Shown here piece by piece: positions 1 to 6,880 of a DNA stretch of 16,262 bases. The notes under the pieces are model-generated. The model did no database searches and had not been told where the DNA came from. It saw only the letters and a program-made list of their open reading frames with translations. The stretch's first letter is position 1. Every line of letters starts with the position of its first letter. The stretch comes from an uncultured Lachnospiraceae bacterium. Lineage in GTDB: Bacteria > Bacillota > Clostridia > Lachnospirales > Lachnospiraceae. Where the stretch lies: assembly GCA_910586955.1 (NCBI GenBank), contig CAJUMM010000059.1, forward strand, positions 1 through 16,262. Reading direction: 5' to 3'. The translations under genes were made by a program, and so were the position numbers.

Positions 1-20
1 GACGTGTGCTCTTCCGATCT
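1..20. other. Illumina read-2 adapter remnant
   Basis: The first 20 bases equal the 3' end of the standard Illumina multiplexing read-2 adapter (ending GCTCTTCCGATCT). They are not genomic. The frame of the first gene happens to run through them, so any protein that starts here has five or six false N-terminal residues. Confidence 0.97.
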
Positions 21-324
21 TCCGGAGCTGTGGCGGGAAGCCTTTGAGGAAACGGGAACCGATCCGGCCTTTTATACCACCAGGTCCAGAGAAAAAGAGG
101 AGCTTTTCCCCTGGGATTTTATTGACATCGGCGTCACCAAAGAGTTCCTTTACCGGGAGTGGGAGCGGGCCCTTGAAGGGACCGTCACCCCCAACTGTAA
201 AAGCCGCTGCCAGGGCTGCGGGGCCGGAGGGTACCGCACCGGGATCTGTGTCAAGAAGGAGGAAGAGGGTACCGAAGAGGAAATTTTGGAGAAGGGAGGC
301 CTGTTCCATGAAGATCCGAATTAA
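21..324 (+). CDS. B12-binding-domain radical SAM protein, C-terminal fragment
   Basis: This is the last ~100 codons of a gene whose 5' part lies beyond the contig end. The visible peptide has WDFIDIGVTKEFL, then EWERAL, then a closing cysteine cluster (NCKSRCQGCGA). This layout is typical of the C-terminus of the large cobalamin-binding radical SAM proteins (TIGR03960-like) that are encoded next to a DUF2344 protein in Clostridia. The core radical SAM CxxxCxxC motif and B12 domain are not in the window, so the family call rests on the tail and on the neighbour. The 3' end overlaps the next gene by 17 bases, suggesting translational coupling. The true start is not visible; the apparent GTG at base 4 is in adapter sequence. 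The substrate is unknown. Confidence 0.7.
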
Positions 325-1012
325 ATTCCGCAAATACGGAAACATGAAATTTATCGGCCATCTGGATATGATGCGCTATTTCCAGAAAGCCATCCGGCGC
401 TCCGGCATTCCCGTCTGCTACTCGGAAGGCTTCAGTCCCCATATGATTATGTCCTTCGCCTCACCCCTGGGGGTGGGACTTACAAGTGACGGAGAATACC
501 TGGATATTGAGATAAAGGAGGCGGTTTCCTCCTCCCTGGCCGTAAAGCGCCTCAACGAGACCGGGGCGGAAGGGGTGGAGGTCCTGTCCTTCCGGAAAAT
601 CCCGGAGGGAAAAGCTTCCAACGCCATGGCCCTGGTAGCTGCCGCCGATTACCGGGTGGGATTCCGGGAAGGCTGCCTTCCGGAAGAGGGATGGCAGGAA
701 AGCTTTCAGGCCTTTCTTCAAAAGCCCTCTATCATCATCCGGAAAGAGACAAAGAAGAGCAGCCGGGAGCTTGACATCCGGCCCCTTATCTACGAAGCCC
801 GGTGCCTGGAAGACCGGATTTTCCTCAAACTGGCCGCCGGAAGCGCAGAGAATTTAAAACCGGAGCTGGTGATGGAGGCTTTCGCCGCCTATGCCGGCAT
901 ACAGTTTCCGGAATTTGCTTTCCTGATCCACCGGCTGGAGCTTTACGCCTGCATAAGGATAGGAGAATGCCCCCGCTTTGTCCCCCTGAATGACCTGGGA
1001 GAAGATATTTAA
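308..1012 (+). CDS. DUF2344 (TIGR03936) radical SAM-associated protein
   Basis: A 234-residue protein starting MKIRIKFRKYGNMKFIGHLD, with the conserved early stretch FIGHLDMMRYFQKAIRRSGIP followed by YSEGFSPHMIMSFASPLGVG. This is the signature of the DUF2344 family, which is encoded next to, or fused with, B12-binding radical SAM proteins. I chose ATG 308 over the longer open frame because AGGGAGG lies about 8 bases upstream and because the family begins at this K-x-R-x-K-[FY] motif. It overlaps the upstream gene by 17 bases and is followed 10 bases later by the RNase E/G start. The biochemical role is not established. The conserved pairing with a radical SAM enzyme and RNase E/G suggests RNA modification, but that is inference. 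Confidence 0.85.
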   Translation: MKIRIKFRKYGNMKFIGHLDMMRYFQKAIRRSGIPVCYSEGFSPHMIMSFASPLGVGLTSDGEYLDIEIKEAVSSSLAVKRLNETGAEGVEVLSFRKIPEGKASNAMALVAAADYRVGFREGCLPEEGWQESFQAFLQKPSIIIRKETKKSSRELDIRPLIYEARCLEDRIFLKLAAGSAENLKPELVMEAFAAYAGIQFPEFAFLIHRLELYACIRIGECPRFVPLNDLGEDI

Positions 1013-1022
1013 GGAGATTTCC

Positions 1023-2240
1023 ATGGACCCATCCCCACAGAAAAACGGAACACTTCTCATTACAAAATTAAAACGTAACGGACAGGAACAGATTGTCTCC
1101 GCCTTTTATGAAGACGCAAAGGCGGTGGAGTTGTCCTGCACCACTTTCCGGAAAGGACCTCTTTTGGGAAACATCTATGTGGGAAAGGTGAAAAATATCG
1201 TTCCCAGCATCGAAGCCGCCTTCGTGGAGATCGAAGAGGGTATTTTAGGCTACTATTCCCTGAAGGATAACAAGGATCCTATCTTTACCGGAAGAAAAAA
1301 GGAGGGGAAGCTCTCCCCCGGAGACGAGCTTTTCGTCCAGGTAAGCCGGGAAGCCGTAAAGACCAAGGCCCCCACCCTCACCTGCGGCTTAAGTTTTCCG
1401 GGAAAATATCTGGTCCTCACTACGGGAAAGAAGGAGCTGGGACTTTCCTCTAAGCTGTCATCCGAAGAAAAGATCCGTCTCAAAGCCCTGGCAAAGCCCT
1501 TCCTCACAAATGACTACGGCATCATTGTCCGCACCAATGCGGCGGGCGTTTCCGGTGAGGAACTTCAAGGAGAGCTGGAACGCCTAAGCAGGGCGTGCCG
1601 GGAGGTTTTAACCTTCGGAGCCCATTACGCCCCCTTTTCCCTGGTGTACCGGGAGCTTCCCTCCTATGCCGCCGGAATCCGCAGCCTTCCCAAGGACCGC
1701 CTGTCCCGGATTATAACGGATGATCCAAAGCTTTATTCCTCCCTGGAAGAATATCTTTCCTCCAAGCAGCCGGAGGATCTGGACAAGCTTGTCCTGTATC
1801 AGGAGGAACGTCCCTCCCTGGACAGCGTCTACGGAATTACCCGGGCCTTAGAAGGTGCCCTGAAAGCCCGTGTGTGGCTCAAATCCGGCGCTTATCTGGT
1901 GATTGAGCCCACGGAAGCCTTGACGGTGATTGACGTAAATACAGGGAAATACGACGGACACAAGAAGCCTGCGGATACCTTCCGCAAAATCAACCTGGAA
2001 GCCGCCAGGGAGATTGCAAGGCAGCTGCGCCTTAGGAATCTCTCAGGCATTATCCTTGCGGACTTTATCGATATGGAGGATCCCAAAGACCGGGAGGAAC
2101 TGATGGAGGTTCTGGCCCAGGCCCTAAAGGAGGACCCGGTAAAGACCGTGCTGGTGGATATGACGCCCCTGGGACTGGTAGAGATCACCCGGAAAAAAGT
2201 CCGCAAAAGCCTGCGGGAACAGGCGGAAGAAAGTGCTTGA
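1023..2240 (+). CDS. rng: Ribonuclease E/G family endoribonuclease
   Basis: A 405-residue single-strand-specific endoribonuclease of the RNase E/G catalytic family, acting in rRNA/mRNA processing. An S1-like RNA-binding region (GNIYVGKVKNIVPSIEAAFVEI) covers roughly residues 45-125. The DNase I-like catalytic part has VIDVNTG with Asp304 and ADFIDM with Asp347, the two expected metal-binding aspartates. DMTPLGLVEITRKK follows near the end. The chain stops about 15 residues after that motif, so the zinc-link CPxC segment and small domain of the E. coli enzymes are absent. ATG 1023 is preferred over the in-frame ATG at 990 because AAGGAG (1011-1016) is spaced correctly for it. The gene is in an operon with the upstream DUF2344 gene. 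The stop codon overlaps the -35 of the next promoter. Confidence 0.92.
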   Translation: MDPSPQKNGTLLITKLKRNGQEQIVSAFYEDAKAVELSCTTFRKGPLLGNIYVGKVKNIVPSIEAAFVEIEEGILGYYSLKDNKDPIFTGRKKEGKLSPGDELFVQVSREAVKTKAPTLTCGLSFPGKYLVLTTGKKELGLSSKLSSEEKIRLKALAKPFLTNDYGIIVRTNAAGVSGEELQGELERLSRACREVLTFGAHYAPFSLVYRELPSYAAGIRSLPKDRLSRIITDDPKLYSSLEEYLSSKQPEDLDKLVLYQEERPSLDSVYGITRALEGALKARVWLKSGAYLVIEPTEALTVIDVNTGKYDGHKKPADTFRKINLEAAREIARQLRLRNLSGIILADFIDMEDPKDREELMEVLAQALKEDPVKTVLVDMTPLGLVEITRKKVRKSLREQAEESA

Positions 2241-2265
2241 CTTTTCCGGCGGCACATGCTATCAT
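2237..2265 (+). promoter_or_regulatory. Sigma-A promoter for rplU operon
   Basis: TTGACT at 2237-2242 and TATCAT at 2260-2265 are separated by exactly 17 bases. The -35 overlaps the last codons and stop of the RNase E/G gene. It would start transcription near 2272, ahead of the L21 leader. Confidence 0.75.
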
Positions 2266-2271
2266 ATTACG

Positions 2272-2350
2272 GATGCCGCACAATGGGGTAGAAGTATGTG
2301 TTTTTTTGGAGAACACATCACCGAAGTTGGCGAGTAATGATAATAGGAGG
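2272..2350 (+). promoter_or_regulatory. Probable L21 ribosomal protein leader
   Basis: About 80 untranslated bases lie between the mapped promoter and the rplU ribosome-binding site (TAGGAGG, 2344-2350). They contain a 7-bp stem ATGTGTT/AACACAT enclosing a T-rich loop, flanked by GCCGCAC...TGGGGT and GTTGGCG elements. Position, size and the short 3' GGCGAGTAATG stretch resemble the Firmicutes L21 leader (Rfam L21_leader), an element presumed to allow feedback control of rplU-prp-rpmA by a ribosomal protein. The family call is from memory of the class and was not scored against a covariance model. Confidence 0.55.
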
Positions 2351-2357
2351 TGCCATG

Positions 2358-2666
2358 ATGTACGCAATTATTGCAACAGGTGGTAAACAGTACAAAGTAT
2401 CTGAGGGCGATGTTATCAAGGTTGAGAAGCTCGGCGCAGAGGCAGGCGAAACCTACAATTTCGATCAGGTTCTGGCCGTAGGCGGAGACACATTGACAGT
2501 CGGCTGCCCCACCGTGGCCGGTGCGACTGTGACTGCATCTGTAATCGGTGACGGAAAAGGCAAGAAAGTCATCGTTTACAAGTACAAGAGAAAATCTGGA
2601 TATCACAAGAAAAACGGCCACAGGCAGCAGTACACCCAGGTGAAGATTGAGAAAATCTCCGTATAA
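2358..2666 (+). CDS. rplU: 50S ribosomal protein bL21
   Basis: A 102-residue protein beginning MYAIIATGGKQYKVSEGD, the hallmark L21 N-terminus, with the C-terminal KRKSGYHKKNGHRQQYTQVKI segment that contacts 23S rRNA. Length matches the family (about 103). ATG 2358 is chosen over the adjacent ATG 2355 because TAGGAGG ends 7 bases upstream and because the family starts MYA. It is the first gene of the rplU-prp-rpmA cluster, the standard Firmicutes order. Confidence 0.97.
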   Translation: MYAIIATGGKQYKVSEGDVIKVEKLGAEAGETYNFDQVLAVGGDTLTVGCPTVAGATVTASVIGDGKGKKVIVYKYKRKSGYHKKNGHRQQYTQVKIEKISV

Positions 2667-2687
2667 GGGCCTGCAGCGTGATTCGTT

Positions 2688-3008
2688 ATGATTACCGTTA
2701 CCATATATAAGGATTCCGGTCAATATGCCGGGTTTACGGCCAAGGGACATGCCGGGTACGCAGAGGCGGGATACGACATCGTCTGTGCGGCAGCCAGCGC
2801 CCTCACTGTAAACTGCCTGAACTCCATAGAGGCTTTTACGGAAGATACCTTCCGGGGAGAGGAAAAGGACGGTTACTTGAGCTGCCGCTTTCCCGCAGGG
2901 CTTTCGGATCAGGGACGGCTTTTGATGGATTCCATGGTACTTGGACTGACAGACATTCAAAACAATTATGGGAAACCATATATCAGGATTGAGATTAAGG
3001 AGGTGTAA
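2688..3008 (+). CDS. prp: Ribosomal-processing cysteine protease Prp
   Basis: A 106-residue cysteine protease (YsxB family) that removes the N-terminal extension of L27 before its assembly into the 50S subunit. The catalytic pair is visible as His21 in KGHAGYA and Cys33 in YDIVCAAAS, the usual 12-residue spacing. The gene lies between rplU and rpmA as in other Firmicutes, and its substrate is the next gene. No strong Shine-Dalgarno is seen before ATG 2688, so low-level or coupled translation after rplU is possible. The end of the gene carries the strong AAGGAGGTG ribosome-binding site of rpmA across its stop codon. Confidence 0.95.
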   Translation: MITVTIYKDSGQYAGFTAKGHAGYAEAGYDIVCAAASALTVNCLNSIEAFTEDTFRGEEKDGYLSCRFPAGLSDQGRLLMDSMVLGLTDIQNNYGKPYIRIEIKEV

Positions 3009-3011
3009 ACC

Positions 3012-3296
3012 ATGTTGCAGATGAACCTTCAGATTTTTGCTCATAAAAAGGGTGTAGGTTCCACCAAGAACGGCCGGGATTCCGAGGCCAAGAGACTGGG
3101 AGCCAAGAGAGCCGACGGACAGTTTGTAAAAGCCGGAAACATCCTTTACAGACAGCGGGGTACCAAGATTCATCCGGGTGTAAACGTTGGACGGGGCGGC
3201 GACGATACCCTGTTTGCGTTGACGGACGGAGTGGTGCGCTTTGAAAGAAAGGGAAGAGATAAGAAACAGGTTTCTATCGTTCCGGTAGCAAAATAG
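3012..3296 (+). CDS. rpmA: 50S ribosomal protein bL27 with Prp-cleavable leader
   Basis: A 94-residue L27 located near the peptidyl-transferase centre. The N-terminus MLQMNLQIF-AHKKG carries the 9-residue extension typical of Firmicutes, cut by Prp between Phe9 and Ala10. The usual consensus is NLQFF, and this protein has NLQIF, so the penultimate residue differs. Downstream STKNGRDSEAKRLG and FVKAGNILYRQRGTK are classical L27 signatures. AAGGAGGTG overlapping the prp stop codon gives an excellent ribosome-binding site, suggesting L27 is made in excess of Prp from the same transcript. Confidence 0.97.
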   Translation: MLQMNLQIFAHKKGVGSTKNGRDSEAKRLGAKRADGQFVKAGNILYRQRGTKIHPGVNVGRGGDDTLFALTDGVVRFERKGRDKKQVSIVPVAK

Positions 3297-3303
3297 TTTG
3301 AGT

Positions 3304-3337
3304 GAGGCTTCAAGTCGGAAGATTTGAAGTCTCTTTT
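3304..3337 (+). terminator. Partial terminator/attenuator after rpmA
   Basis: GAGGCTTCAA (3304-3313) pairs with TTGAAGTCTC (3324-3333) over 10 bp with one G-U pair and a 10-base loop, followed by TTTTACT. The short T-run suggests partial termination, lowering obg expression relative to the ribosomal protein genes. Confidence 0.65.
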
Positions 3338-3361
3338 ACTCTGTACAGGAAGAGGTAAGTG

Positions 3362-4654
3362 ATGTTTGCAGACAGAGCAAAAATTATCATACGCTCCGGA
3401 AAGGGCGGCGACGGCCATGTAAGCTTCCGGAGGGAGCTTTATGTGCCCAACGGCGGACCGGACGGCGGCGACGGCGGACGGGGGGGCGACGTGATCTTTG
3501 AGGTGGATGAGGGCCTGAACACCCTTTACGACTACCGCCACAGGCGCAAATTCAAAGCCCAGGACGGAGAAGAGGGCGGCAAAAGGCGCTGCCACGGAAA
3601 AAGCGGCAGCGATATTGTGCTGAAGGTTCCCCAAGGGACCGTCATCCGGGAGGCCGGAAGCGGCAAGGTTATCGCGGACATGTCCGGAGAAAACCGCAGG
3701 CAGGTGATCCTGAAAGGCGGGCGGGGAGGAGCCGGAAACCAGCATTTCGCCACTGCCACCATGCAGGTCCCCAAATACGCCCAGCCCGGACAGCCAGCCC
3801 AGGAACTGGAAGTCCTGCTGGAGCTTAAGGTCATTGCGGACGTAGGCCTGGTAGGCTTTCCCAATGTCGGAAAATCCACCCTCCTTTCCCGGGTGACCAA
3901 CGCCCAGCCCAAAATTGCCAATTACCATTTCACCACCTTAAACCCCAATCTGGGGGTAGTGGATCTGGAGGGCGGCGGCTTTGTGATTGCAGACATTCCG
4001 GGCCTTATCGAGGGCGCCTCCCAGGGTGTGGGCTTAGGCCACGAATTTCTCCGCCACATTGAGCGCACCCGGGTGATCATCCACCTGGTGGACGCCGCTT
4101 CCACGGAAGGGCGGGATCCGGTAGAAGATGTGTACACCATCAACAAAGAGCTGAAGGCCTACCAGGAGGACATTGCGGCCCGGCCCCAGGTCATTGCCGC
4201 CAACAAAATCGATGCCATCCAGGCGGAGGCAGAAGAGGACCCGGTGGAGCACCTGAAAAAAGAATTCGAACCTGCCGGTATCCAAGTCTTCCCCATCTCC
4301 GCCGTAACCGGAAAAGGCCTTAAGGAGCTCTTATACCACGTACAGGAGCTTTTGGCGGCCACGGACCAGAAACCCATAGTCTTTGAACAGGAATATTTCC
4401 CGGAAGAAATGCTGATAGACGAAACCCTTCCCTACACCGTAGAGAAATCCGCCCAGGAACCAGGCGTCTTCCTCGTAGAAGGCCCCCGCATAGAAAAAAT
4501 GCTGGGCTACACCAACCTGGATTCTGAGAAAGGCTTCGTCTTCTTCCAAAACTTCCTAAAAGACACCGGCATCCTAAAAGACCTGGAAGCCGCCGGCATC
4601 CAAGAAGGCGACACCGTAAAAATGTACGGCCTGGCATTTGAATATTTTCGCTAG
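3362..4654 (+). CDS. obg: Obg/CgtA ribosome-assembly GTPase
   Basis: A 430-residue GTPase required for 50S maturation and linked to stress signalling. The N-terminal glycine-rich Obg fold (about residues 1-158) shows NGGPDGGDGGRGGDV and GGRGGAGNQHF. The G domain has the P-loop GFPNVGKST (165-173), the switch II DIPG (211-214), NKID (281-284) and a later SAVTGKG. The C-terminal OCT domain (about 350-430) ends VKMYGLAFEYFR. Length matches the B. subtilis protein. ATG 3362 is used because MFADRAKI is the normal family start and AGAGGT lies upstream; an in-frame GTG three bases earlier is too close to it. Transcription probably reads through from rpmA. Confidence 0.96.
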   Translation: MFADRAKIIIRSGKGGDGHVSFRRELYVPNGGPDGGDGGRGGDVIFEVDEGLNTLYDYRHRRKFKAQDGEEGGKRRCHGKSGSDIVLKVPQGTVIREAGSGKVIADMSGENRRQVILKGGRGGAGNQHFATATMQVPKYAQPGQPAQELEVLLELKVIADVGLVGFPNVGKSTLLSRVTNAQPKIANYHFTTLNPNLGVVDLEGGGFVIADIPGLIEGASQGVGLGHEFLRHIERTRVIIHLVDAASTEGRDPVEDVYTINKELKAYQEDIAARPQVIAANKIDAIQAEAEEDPVEHLKKEFEPAGIQVFPISAVTGKGLKELLYHVQELLAATDQKPIVFEQEYFPEEMLIDETLPYTVEKSAQEPGVFLVEGPRIEKMLGYTNLDSEKGFVFFQNFLKDTGILKDLEAAGIQEGDTVKMYGLAFEYFR

Positions 4655-4667
4655 CATTGAGCTGTGC

Positions 4668-4727
4668 CAAAGAAGCGGAGAAGATTTGCATGTGCTTGCA
4701 CATAAGCAAATCTGCTTCGGTTCTTTG
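4668..4727. repeat. 60-base imperfect palindrome between obg and yhbY
   Basis: CAAAGAAGCG at the left and CGGTTCTTTG at the right are inverted copies with a few mismatches. Inside, AGATTTGC (4682-4689) pairs perfectly with GCAAATCT (4706-4713), and ATGTGC pairs with GCACAT at the centre. There is no T-run, so it is not an intrinsic terminator. It looks like an interspersed palindromic element or an RNA-folding element in the obg-yhbY message. Confidence 0.7.
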
Positions 4728-4772
4728 ATAGGGCGAAAGCCCGGAAGCGAGATGAAGCGAAGCGGAATCGAG

Positions 4773-4925
4773 CTTGCACAGCGGAGTACAAGCGGCCACC
4801 CCCCAGGCGGAGCGCAGCAAACGCCGCCGGCCCAGCCGCAATCCCCTCTTGCACAGCGGAATACAACGCCACCACCAATTTCCCCCATCAAGCCGCAGCG
4901 CAGCCAAACGCCGGCCCCCCACACA
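4773..4925. repeat. Two imperfect direct repeats, period about 75
   Basis: CTTGCACAGCGGAGTACAA at 4773 recurs as CTTGCACAGCGGAATACAA at 4848, exactly 75 bases later. In each unit it is followed by a GCCACC stretch and then GCGCAGC(C)AAACGCCG. The region is C-rich with unusual composition compared with its neighbours. The frame leading into yhbY stays open across it, but the encoded low-complexity peptide is not part of the YhbY family, so I treat it as non-coding. Confidence 0.65.
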
Positions 4926-4940
4926 CAGGAGATTTCCCAC

Positions 4941-5234
4941 ATGACAAGCAAACAACGAGCCTATTTAAAGAGCCTGTCCATGACCATGGACCCCATTTTC
5001 CAGATCGGAAAGTCTTCCGTCACCACGGAACTGACCGCAGCCATCGACGAAGCCCTGGCTGCCCGTGAACTCATTAAACTCAGCGTCCTGAAAAACTGTG
5101 CGGACTCCCCCCGGGTCATCGGGGAAGTGATTGCAGAGCGGACCCGTTCCGTCCTGGTCCAGGTCATCGGCAGAAAGATCGTCCTCTACCGGGAGGGAAA
5201 AGACGACAAAAAGAAAATCCTGCTTCCCCAGTAA
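4941..5234 (+). CDS. yhbY: YhbY/CRM-domain RNA-binding protein
   Basis: A 97-residue protein made of a single CRM domain that binds pre-50S particles. MTSKQRAYLKSL at the start, PIFQIGKSSVT with its GKS[GS] motif, and HEL-equivalent ARELIKLSVLKN followed by QVIGRKIVLYRE are typical. Length matches E. coli YhbY and B. subtilis YqeI. The open frame extends 303 bases upstream, but ATG 4941 has AGGAG (4927-4931) and gives the family length, so the upstream extension is rejected. It follows the repeat region and precedes nadD by 23 bases. Confidence 0.93.
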   Translation: MTSKQRAYLKSLSMTMDPIFQIGKSSVTTELTAAIDEALAARELIKLSVLKNCADSPRVIGEVIAERTRSVLVQVIGRKIVLYREGKDDKKKILLPQ

Positions 5235-5257
5235 CGTCACCAGACAGGAGATTTTTC

Positions 5258-5932
5258 ATGGCAACAAAACACCCACAAGTAGGAATTTTGGGCGGGACCT
5301 TTGATCCCATTCATACAGGACACCTGATTCTTGCGGAAACCGCATATGAATCCTTCTCCCTGGACTATGTAATGCTTATGCCCAACGGCAATCCTCCCCA
5401 CAAGCCGGGGCAGGTAAACGCTTCCATGGAACAGCGCACCCGGATGGCAGAACTGGCGGCGGCAGGTAATCCCCATTTCCTTGTCTCTGACTTTGAAAAG
5501 ACGCCCCAGGACTACCATTATACCTTTCAAACCTTGGAATTCCTAAAGGAAAAAAATCCGGACACGGATTACTACTTTATCCTGGGAGCCGATTCCCTGA
5601 TCCACTTTGACACCTGGATGGAACCCAGGCGTATCTGCAGCTGCTGCAGGATTCTGGCCGCCTCCCGGGACCGGATGGAAACGGAAGAGCTGGAAAAACG
5701 GATTCAGGACCTGTCTAAGAGATTCGGAGCCGTCATCTATCCCTTGGAAACGCCAAATATAGACATTTCCTCCAACATGATACGGGAGCGGATACAGCAG
5801 GGACAGAGCATCCGGTACTATGTCCCGGATCCGGTAATCGCATATATCCGGGAGCAGAAACTCTATCTTAGAAATGAGGGTTTTGATGAAGAATTACGAT
5901 ATGAAAGCCTATCAGAAAAAGTTAAAGCATGA
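5258..5932 (+). CDS. nadD: Nicotinate-nucleotide adenylyltransferase
   Basis: A 224-residue enzyme that joins ATP and nicotinate mononucleotide to form deamido-NAD in NAD biosynthesis. The nucleotidyltransferase signature GGTFDPIHTGH occupies residues 12-22, with a later ISSNMIR (170-176) of the SSTxIR type. The C-terminal YYVPDPVIAYI is standard. CAGGAG precedes ATG 5258. The final 47 bases overlap yqeK, so the last residues after KLYLRN (EGFDEELRYES...) are a family-atypical tail that also encodes the next start. The gene belongs to the conserved yhbY-nadD-yqeK-rsfS cluster. Confidence 0.95.
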   Translation: MATKHPQVGILGGTFDPIHTGHLILAETAYESFSLDYVMLMPNGNPPHKPGQVNASMEQRTRMAELAAAGNPHFLVSDFEKTPQDYHYTFQTLEFLKEKNPDTDYYFILGADSLIHFDTWMEPRRICSCCRILAASRDRMETEELEKRIQDLSKRFGAVIYPLETPNIDISSNMIRERIQQGQSIRYYVPDPVIAYIREQKLYLRNEGFDEELRYESLSEKVKA

Positions 5933-6518
5933 GATGGATGAAGGGCGCTACCAGCACACTCTTGGGGTTATGTACACCTGTGCGGCACTGGCTATGCGCT
6001 ACGACTATGATATCCAAAAGGCCCAGCTGGCAGGACTTCTCCACGACTGTGCCAAATGTATTCCAAACGGAAAGAAATTGAAGCTCTGTGAGAAACACAA
6101 CATTCAGATGACCGAAACGGAGCGGCGCAATCCCTTTCTCCTTCACGCCAAGCTGGGAGCCTTCCTTGCCATGGAACAGTACGGCATCCAGGATAAAGAG
6201 ATTGTAAGCGCTATCCTAAGCCACACCACCGGAAAACCCAACATGTCCCTGCTGGACAAAATTGTCTATGTGGCAGACTACATTGAGCCCAAACGAAATA
6301 AAGCCGCCAATCTGCCCAAAGTACGAAAGCTGGCCTTCCTGGATATTGACCAGGCCCTCTACAAGATTTTGTCCGACACCCTGGAGTATCTGGGGAAGGG
6401 TTCCGGGGAGATCGACGAAATGACCCGGAAGGCCTACGACTATTACCATGCAAAATTACAGCCACAGTCTGAAAATTCCCCAAAAGAGCTTTCAGACCCA
6501 CAGGAGGATATGAAATGA
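5886..6518 (+). CDS. yqeK: YqeK-type HD-domain Ap4A hydrolase
   Basis: A 210-residue HD-superfamily phosphohydrolase; the family symmetrically hydrolyses diadenosine tetraphosphate. The metal ligands are visible: His24 (RYQHTLGV), His53-Asp54 (LLHDCAK), His87, His113 (LSHTTG) and Asp131 (VADYIEP). ATG 5886 is preferred because GAGGG (5876-5880) lies 5 bases upstream; ATG 5874 would lack a site and ATG 5901 is a further alternative. It starts inside nadD (47-base overlap) and its stop overlaps the rsfS start in an ATGA, so translation of the three genes is probably coupled. The 20-residue hydrophilic C-terminal tail after YYHAKL is not conserved. Confidence 0.92.
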   Translation: MKNYDMKAYQKKLKHEMDEGRYQHTLGVMYTCAALAMRYDYDIQKAQLAGLLHDCAKCIPNGKKLKLCEKHNIQMTETERRNPFLLHAKLGAFLAMEQYGIQDKEIVSAILSHTTGKPNMSLLDKIVYVADYIEPKRNKAANLPKVRKLAFLDIDQALYKILSDTLEYLGKGSGEIDEMTRKAYDYYHAKLQPQSENSPKELSDPQEDMK

Positions 6519-6880
6519 CACACGAAGAACAGGCAAAACAGATGGCAGCGGCTGCTCTTAAGGCCCTGGAGGATAAAAAAGCCCTGGATGTGCGCATTCT
6601 GGACATTTCCCATGTAACCGTCCTGGCGGATTACTTCCTCATCGCCAGCGGTTCCAACCGCAACCAGGTACAGGCTATGGTGGATCAGGTGGAAGAGGAG
6701 CTTCGGAAAACCGGATACACCCCCCGGCAGATTGAAGGCTATCAGACAGCCAACTGGGTGCTTCTGGATTACGGCGACATCATTATCCACGTCTTTGACG
6801 AGGAAAACCGTCTCTTCTACGACCTGGAGCGCATCTGGCGGGACGGAACGGCAATGGATCCGGAGGCTTTCCGCCCATGA
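6515..6880 (+). CDS. rsfS: Ribosome silencing factor RsfS
   Basis: A 121-residue RsfS/Iojap protein that binds L14 and blocks 30S-50S joining when nutrients are scarce. The core is clear: LDVRILDISHVTVLADYFLIASGSNRNQVQAM, then WVLLDYGDIIIHVFDEENRLFYDLERIW. The start overlaps the yqeK stop (ATGA) and has AGGAGGATATGAA upstream. Its stop in turn overlaps the next start in the same way. Cytoplasmic, ribosome associated. Confidence 0.95.
   Translation: MTHEEQAKQMAAAALKALEDKKALDVRILDISHVTVLADYFLIASGSNRNQVQAMVDQVEEELRKTGYTPRQIEGYQTANWVLLDYGDIIIHVFDEENRLFYDLERIWRDGTAMDPEAFRP

Noticed and set aside
2262..3173. 303-residue - strand frame opposite rplU-prp-rpmA
   Set aside because: It lies opposite three certain ribosomal genes and shows no family motif.
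4638..4940. N-terminal extension of yhbY through the repeat region (198-residue frame)
   Set aside because: The extension is low-complexity repeat translation, the family is about 97 residues, and ATG 4941 has its own ribosome-binding site.
4320..4955. Long - strand open frame opposite obg and the repeat
   Set aside because: It is a shadow of the GC-rich obg 3' end and the palindrome; no recognisable domain and no ribosome-binding site.
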